A stretch of DNA of 7,562 nt. Origin: an uncultured Oscillospiraceae bacterium (GTDB taxonomy: Bacteria > Bacillota > Clostridia > Oscillospirales > Oscillospiraceae). Made by a program: the position numbers and the translations under genes. Positions 7,145 to 7,562 of the stretch are shown here, in pieces; positions within the stretch are counted from its first letter, which is position 1, and every line of letters begins with the position of its first letter. The notes under the pieces are model-generated. The model did no database searches. It was not told where the DNA came from and worked only from the letters and a program-made list of their open reading frames with translations. The stretch spans positions 1-7,562 of the forward strand of contig CALWXY010000080.1 of NCBI GenBank assembly GCA_944385595.1. Reading direction: 5' to 3'.

Positions 7145-7159
7145 GCAACCGCCGGTTGC
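7145..7159 (+). other. Small hairpin after the FMN-enzyme gene
   Basis: GCAACC (7145-7150), loop GCC and GGTTGC (7154-7159) form a 6-bp perfect stem starting 7 bases after the stop codon. Only 'GCAATTT' follows, with no proper T-run, so it may be a weak terminator or simply a 3'-end-stabilising structure. Confidence 0.35.
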
Positions 7160-7180
7160 GCAATTTCCAAGCGCACTTGC

Positions 7181-7209
7181 TTGCCTCCGAGGCTCCGGAC
7201 TGGTATCAT
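7181..7209 (+). promoter_or_regulatory. Sigma-A-type promoter of the XRE regulator gene
   Basis: The -35 box TTGCCT (7181-7186) and -10 box TATCAT (7204-7209) are separated by 17 bases, and TG at 7201-7202 gives an extended -10 (TGG before TATCAT). The start is predicted near 7216, about 25 bases before the ATG. No clear inverted repeat that could be an autoregulatory operator was found over the boxes. Confidence 0.65.
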
Positions 7210-7240
7210 TTTTACATAAACAGGAAAGGAGCACAGAGAA

Positions 7241-7562
7241 ATGACGCTTGGAGAGAGGATACTCGCCATGCGCACGCGGCTCGGCATCTCGCAGTCGGCT
7301 CTGGCCGAGAAGCTCGACGTGTCGCGCCAGTCGGTGTCCAAATGGGAAACCGACGCGTCCGTGCCGGAGCTTGACAAGCTGGTCGCCATGTGCGAGCTGT
7401 TCGGCGTGAGCATGGACGAGCTGGTGCGCGGCGTAAGGCCGACGGAGGGCGCGCAGATACCGGAGGAGCCTCCGGCTAAAGCGCCGGAGCGAAAGGGGCT
7501 CGCCGCGCGGCAGATTGTGGGCATAGCGCTTTTGTGCACATGGGCGGTGCTGTTCATCATAC
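7241..7562 (+). CDS. XRE-family helix-turn-helix regulator with membrane segment, 3'-truncated
   Basis: The first 107 codons of a gene that runs off the window. ATG 7241 follows AAGGAG (7226-7231) with 9 bases between. Residues 3-63 form a lambda-repressor-like DNA-binding domain: 'LGISQSALAEKLDVS' contains the first helix and turn, 'RQSVSKWE' (29-36) is the recognition helix, and 'ELDKLVAMCELFGVSMDELV' completes the fold. A Pro/Glu-rich linker (67-85) leads to a hydrophobic stretch from about 92 to the edge ('IVGIALLCTWAVLFII'), likely a transmembrane helix. This layout, a cytosolic HTH followed by one or more membrane helices, is frequent in Bacillota and usually of unknown signal. It has its own promoter. 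Targets cannot be told from this window; the rest of the protein is missing. Confidence 0.9.
   Translation, partial: MTLGERILAMRTRLGISQSALAEKLDVSRQSVSKWETDASVPELDKLVAMCELFGVSMDELVRGVRPTEGAQIPEEPPAKAPERKGLAARQIVGIALLCTWAVLFII

Noticed and set aside
7145..7175. Rho-independent terminator after the FMN-enzyme gene
   Set aside because: The stem is only 6 bp and no T-run follows, so it is reported only as a hairpin.
6086..7234. 382-codon minus-strand frame and a 280-codon + frame (6271-7113) over the FMN-enzyme gene
   Set aside because: Both are frame shadows: the Arg/His-rich or Gly/Ala/Val-rich products lack motifs, while the 6119-7138 frame has all the FMN-binding and catalytic signatures.
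3480..7240. A multi-gene defence, toxin-antitoxin or biosynthetic system
   Set aside because: The three complete genes belong to unrelated housekeeping-type families and are separated by individual promoters and terminators; nothing shows joint function.

Overview
The window looks like chromosomal sequence from a high-GC anaerobic member of the Bacillota (class Clostridia, probably the Oscillospiraceae or a close gut relative). This is inferred from four things: a surface protein ending in three S-layer homology (SLH) domains, an XRE regulator with the 'SRQSVSKWE' helix common in Bacillota, strong AGGAGG-like ribosome binding sites, and an FMN enzyme of a type I associate with anaerobic Clostridia. 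No 16S or other taxonomic marker is present, so this stays an inference.

Layout: five genes, all on the + strand. (1) The 3' part of a very large secreted surface protein (to 3479), closed by a strong rho-independent terminator. (2) pepD, an M20-family aminoacyl-histidine dipeptidase (GTG start at 3608, end 5059), with its own promoter, a perfect 17-bp dyad at the predicted transcription start, and its own terminator. (3) An FkbM-family SAM-dependent methyltransferase (5131-6051) whose Shine-Dalgarno lies in the 3' arm of a perfect hairpin. (4) An FMN-dependent alpha-hydroxy-acid dehydrogenase-like enzyme with an N-terminal four-cysteine motif (6119-7138), with its own promoter. (5) The start of an XRE helix-turn-helix regulator followed by a membrane segment (7241 to the window end), with its own promoter.

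The genes do not form an obvious pathway or operon. Two terminators and three well-placed sigma-A-type promoters split the region into mostly single-gene units, and the encoded functions (cell surface, dipeptide hydrolysis, glycan or small-molecule O-methylation, hydroxy-acid oxidation, regulation) are not known to work together. I see no mobile element, CRISPR array, tRNA, rRNA, toxin-antitoxin pair or defence cluster. The points most worth following up are regulatory (the dyad at the pepD start site, the SD-sequestering hairpin, and a shared TTGC-type -35 box) and the cysteine motif with altered active site in the FMN enzyme. I do not see a convincing new multi-gene system here. No gene-free stretch exceeds about 130 bases.
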